DNA of 45,068 nt from an uncultured Roseiflexus sp. (GTDB taxonomy: Bacteria; Chloroflexota; Chloroflexia; Chloroflexales; Roseiflexaceae): NCBI GenBank assembly GCA_937935075.1, contig CALGYB010000107.1, forward strand, positions 1 to 45,068. Direction: 5' to 3'. The position numbers and the translations under genes are program-made. Below are positions 43,221 to 45,068 of the stretch, in pieces. The notes under the pieces were generated by a model. The model was not told the DNA's origin and made no database searches. It saw only the letters and a program-made list of their open reading frames with translations. The stretch's first letter is position 1. Each line of letters opens with the position of its first letter.

Positions 43221-45068
43221 TTACTGGCGCGACATCACAACATCGCTCTTATATTCGTAAGTATTGGCCAGCGACGTGACGGCGCCTGTCAGTCGATCAC
43301 CGCCTTCAAATTGAAGATCAAAGGTAACGGGGAATAACACTTCTTCGAGCGGTACCTGCGCATTTGGCGGCGGCAGGGGCGCTCCGGGCGGGAGCAGCGC
43401 CTCCACCTGCTGGCTCAGGGTGATCTGATACCGATCACCCTGGGCTGTGCACGTTCCGCTGGCTGCCTGATTGCTTCTGCCGACCTCCGTCCATTGCACC
43501 TCAGCCGAATCGCCCTCGACGCGCATGGTCAACACCCCCCGTCGTGTTCCCCCGGTCGGAACGTTGGGGTTGGTCGACGAACGCAGCGTCATCGTCGTGT
43601 TCCAGACACCGGTCATCGCCGCACAACCGGGGGTGAAATCCGAGGATTGTCCGGGCATAGGGCACCCATAGAGAATCAGGGTGGTCTTTCCGCTTGGGTC
43701 GGTGCAGATCGAAGCAGTCGGAATGGACAACCGGTAAGTTCCTGGATCCAGGTATTGATTGAGCGAGACCATCGCCTCGCACCAGCCGGCGTAACAATTG
43801 CCTTTTGTCGTGTTTCCTGAGAAGGAATAGCCATTGGAACCGGTGATCGTCACATACGGCGTATCGGTCCCGGTGATCTCTCGATTATGCCAGACTCGAA
43901 TGCGAGCGACAAATGCACGCTGAGCCAGTTCGAACGTCTGCGTGTCACTGACGTCGCACGCACCGAGATACTTATTGTTGATGAGCTCGACTTCTTGTGT
44001 GCAGACCGCAGGCTGTTCGTTGGAAGACGGCCGCTCTGAACCTGTCCGGCGGGTCATATCGACGTCGGCGACAAGGTACATCTTACCCTCGGAGACGGTC
44101 ACATCGCCGGTCATCCGATCATTGCCATTGAACCAGAGTTTGAAGACCAAACCTGAACTTGCTGGAGACTCCGGGGCGTCGATGATGTAGCGTCCATCCT
44201 GTTCGGTGCACGTGCCGCTGGCAAAGTCGCTGCGCTCACCATCCGGCGCAACAACCTGAATCTGCGCATTGGCGCCATTGATTTGGAAGAAGAAGATGGT
44301 TGTCTCCGTATCGCCAATTTCGTCCTGCAAATCGGGATCATTCGTTTCGCGGAGCGTCAGCGTGGTGTCCCATTCGCCGTTCATCTTCGCCGGGCAGGCG
44401 CCGTGCGTCTCGACGGGCTGCGATGGTGGCTGCATCGGCGGCTGCGTGGGTTGCCCAACCGCAGGCCCTCCCACAGCAGGCGTGCCGGTGCAGGTGTTCA
44501 GATTGAACGAGGTCATGTAGGTCCCGTCATGCTCGCTGAACGGCTCGAACGTGACCGTCTGCCCCGCTTGCAGATTGATGACCTGTGGCGGCTTCACCCA
44601 CCAGCCGAAGCACGGCACATACATGGGATCGGTGTTGATCTCGCTCAGGAAAACATAGTGGACAACCCGGTACGTGCCGGCGGGCAGCCACGTTTTCAGC
44701 GGGCGATAGGGCGTGCCGAAGTCATTGCGTGGTCCCAGCGCCAGCAGATTGTCGGCGGGCAACAGGTAGGAGAGATCTGGATCGCTTGGATTCGCCTGTT
44801 GAATGCAGACGTTGACGTACAGCGCGCGCGGCAGGTTGCGGCACCCGGGATAAGGCAGATCGCCGCGCAGCAATTGATTTTCGATTACGAACCATCCGCC
44901 GTTGGCGCGATACCAGGAGTCGAGATCGCTGCCGGTGTAGCTGTACACGCCGTAGGGCGAGAAGTGGGTCACCTCGGCGCTGACGGTGCGCGCGGCGGCG
45001 TCCACAATGCCGGTGACCGGAACCCAAGCGCCGCTCTGCGGGTCGCGCGTGATCAGCCCCATCACCCG
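43221..45068 (-). CDS. Large secreted protein with duplicated beta domain, 5' end beyond the window
   Basis: At least 614 codons; the frame is still open at the window edge, so the start lies outside. The visible N-terminal part ends a module containing VSAEVTHFSPYGVY, a phrase seen in Chloroflexota cell-surface proteins. Two similar domains follow: CPAKMNGEWDTTLTLRETND (with ASGTCTEQDGRY and GNDRMTGDVT) and CAAMTGVWNTTMTLRSSTNP (with ASGTCTAQGDRY and GGDRLTGAVT). They share order and Cys pairs, so they arose by internal duplication. Another Cys-rich segment and a Pro/Gln linker separate them. Probably extracellular; function unknown. Confidence 0.75.
   Translation of the reverse strand, partial: RVMGLITRDPQSGAWVPVTGIVDAAARTVSAEVTHFSPYGVYSYTGSDLDSWYRANGGWFVIENQLLRGDLPYPGCRNLPRALYVNVCIQQANPSDPDLSYLLPADNLLALGPRNDFGTPYRPLKTWLPAGTYRVVHYVFLSEINTDPMYVPCFGWWVKPPQVINLQAGQTVTFEPFSEHDGTYMTSFNLNTCTGTPAVGGPAVGQPTQPPMQPPSQPVETHGACPAKMNGEWDTTLTLRETNDPDLQDEIGDTETTIFFFQINGANAQIQVVAPDGERSDFASGTCTEQDGRYIIDAPESPASSGLVFKLWFNGNDRMTGDVTVSEGKMYLVADVDMTRRTGSERPSSNEQPAVCTQEVELINNKYLGACDVSDTQTFELAQRAFVARIRVWHNREITGTDTPYVTITGSNGYSFSGNTTKGNCYAGWCEAMVSLNQYLDPGTYRLSIPTASICTDPSGKTTLILYGCPMPGQSSDFTPGCAAMTGVWNTTMTLRSSTNPNVPTGGTRRGVLTMRVEGDSAEVQWTEVGRSNQAASGTCTAQGDRYQITLSQQVEALLPPGAPLPPPNAQVPLEEVLFPVTFDLQFEGGDRLTGAVTSLANTYEYKSDVVMSRQ

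Overview
The window reads as a piece of a GC-rich chromosome from a filamentous anoxygenic phototroph of the Chloroflexota, most like Roseiflexus. This is an inference. It rests on a BchD-type magnesium chelatase subunit, a CrtI-family carotenoid desaturase, Chloroflexota-style secreted lipoproteins, and intergenic DNA full of short dispersed palindromic repeats. No rRNA, tRNA, CRISPR array or intact transposase was seen.

Layout. (1) 1-9260 is an L-fucose module. It holds a GH29 alpha-L-fucosidase and L-fuconate dehydratase on the minus strand. Divergent from them lie a FadR-type GntR regulator, a decayed Gfo/Idh/MocA oxidoreductase, and a sugar ABC transporter (Tat-type lipoprotein plus two permeases, no ATPase in the window). 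Three promoters of this module share an AT-rich motif. (2) 9266-13239 holds an orphan ParB-like protein and, divergently, a coiled-coil/FHA protein overlapping bchD by 4 bp. (3) 13257-17466 holds a secreted subtilase, a 261-bp repeat element, a TAP-like alpha/beta hydrolase with a membrane tail, and a fragment of an FtsX-type permease. (4) 17468-23815 is a tightly packed minus-strand operon: TetR regulator, GPH symporter, S1P-lyase-like PLP enzyme, a truncated ThDP enzyme joined to the tail of a DUF4143 ATPase, and an M20 peptidase. (5) 24167-27464 holds an orphan MacB/FtsX permease, a palindrome array and an SDR protein lacking its whole catalytic tetrad. (6) 27500-32235 holds a probable TnpB-tail relic, a carotenoid desaturase, a GT39-like membrane glycosyltransferase and an alpha/beta hydrolase. 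(7) 32843-36064 is a complete OpuC-type osmoprotectant ABC transporter. (8) 36218-45068 holds a thioredoxin/TPR co-chaperone, SppA, purE-purK, a class I amidohydrolase (C26), a small beta-rich membrane protein and a large secreted protein cut by the window edge.

How the genes work together. The fucose module would release fucose from glycans outside or inside the cell, import it through the ABC system, and dehydrate L-fuconate to 2-keto-3-deoxy-L-fuconate. The fucose and fuconolactone steps are missing here; the decayed Gfo/Idh gene may once have supplied one. The purE-purK pair and the OpuC operon are ordinary housekeeping and stress functions.

Intergenic DNA carries at least four repeat families: a hairpin with a constant 13-nt loop and covarying stems, a ~90-bp inverted-repeat element with a palindromic core, a ~250-bp MITE-like element, and several simple tandem arrays. 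They mark recent rearrangement, as do four gene relics (a decayed oxidoreductase, an FtsX fragment, a DUF4143-ThDP chimera and a probable TnpB tail).
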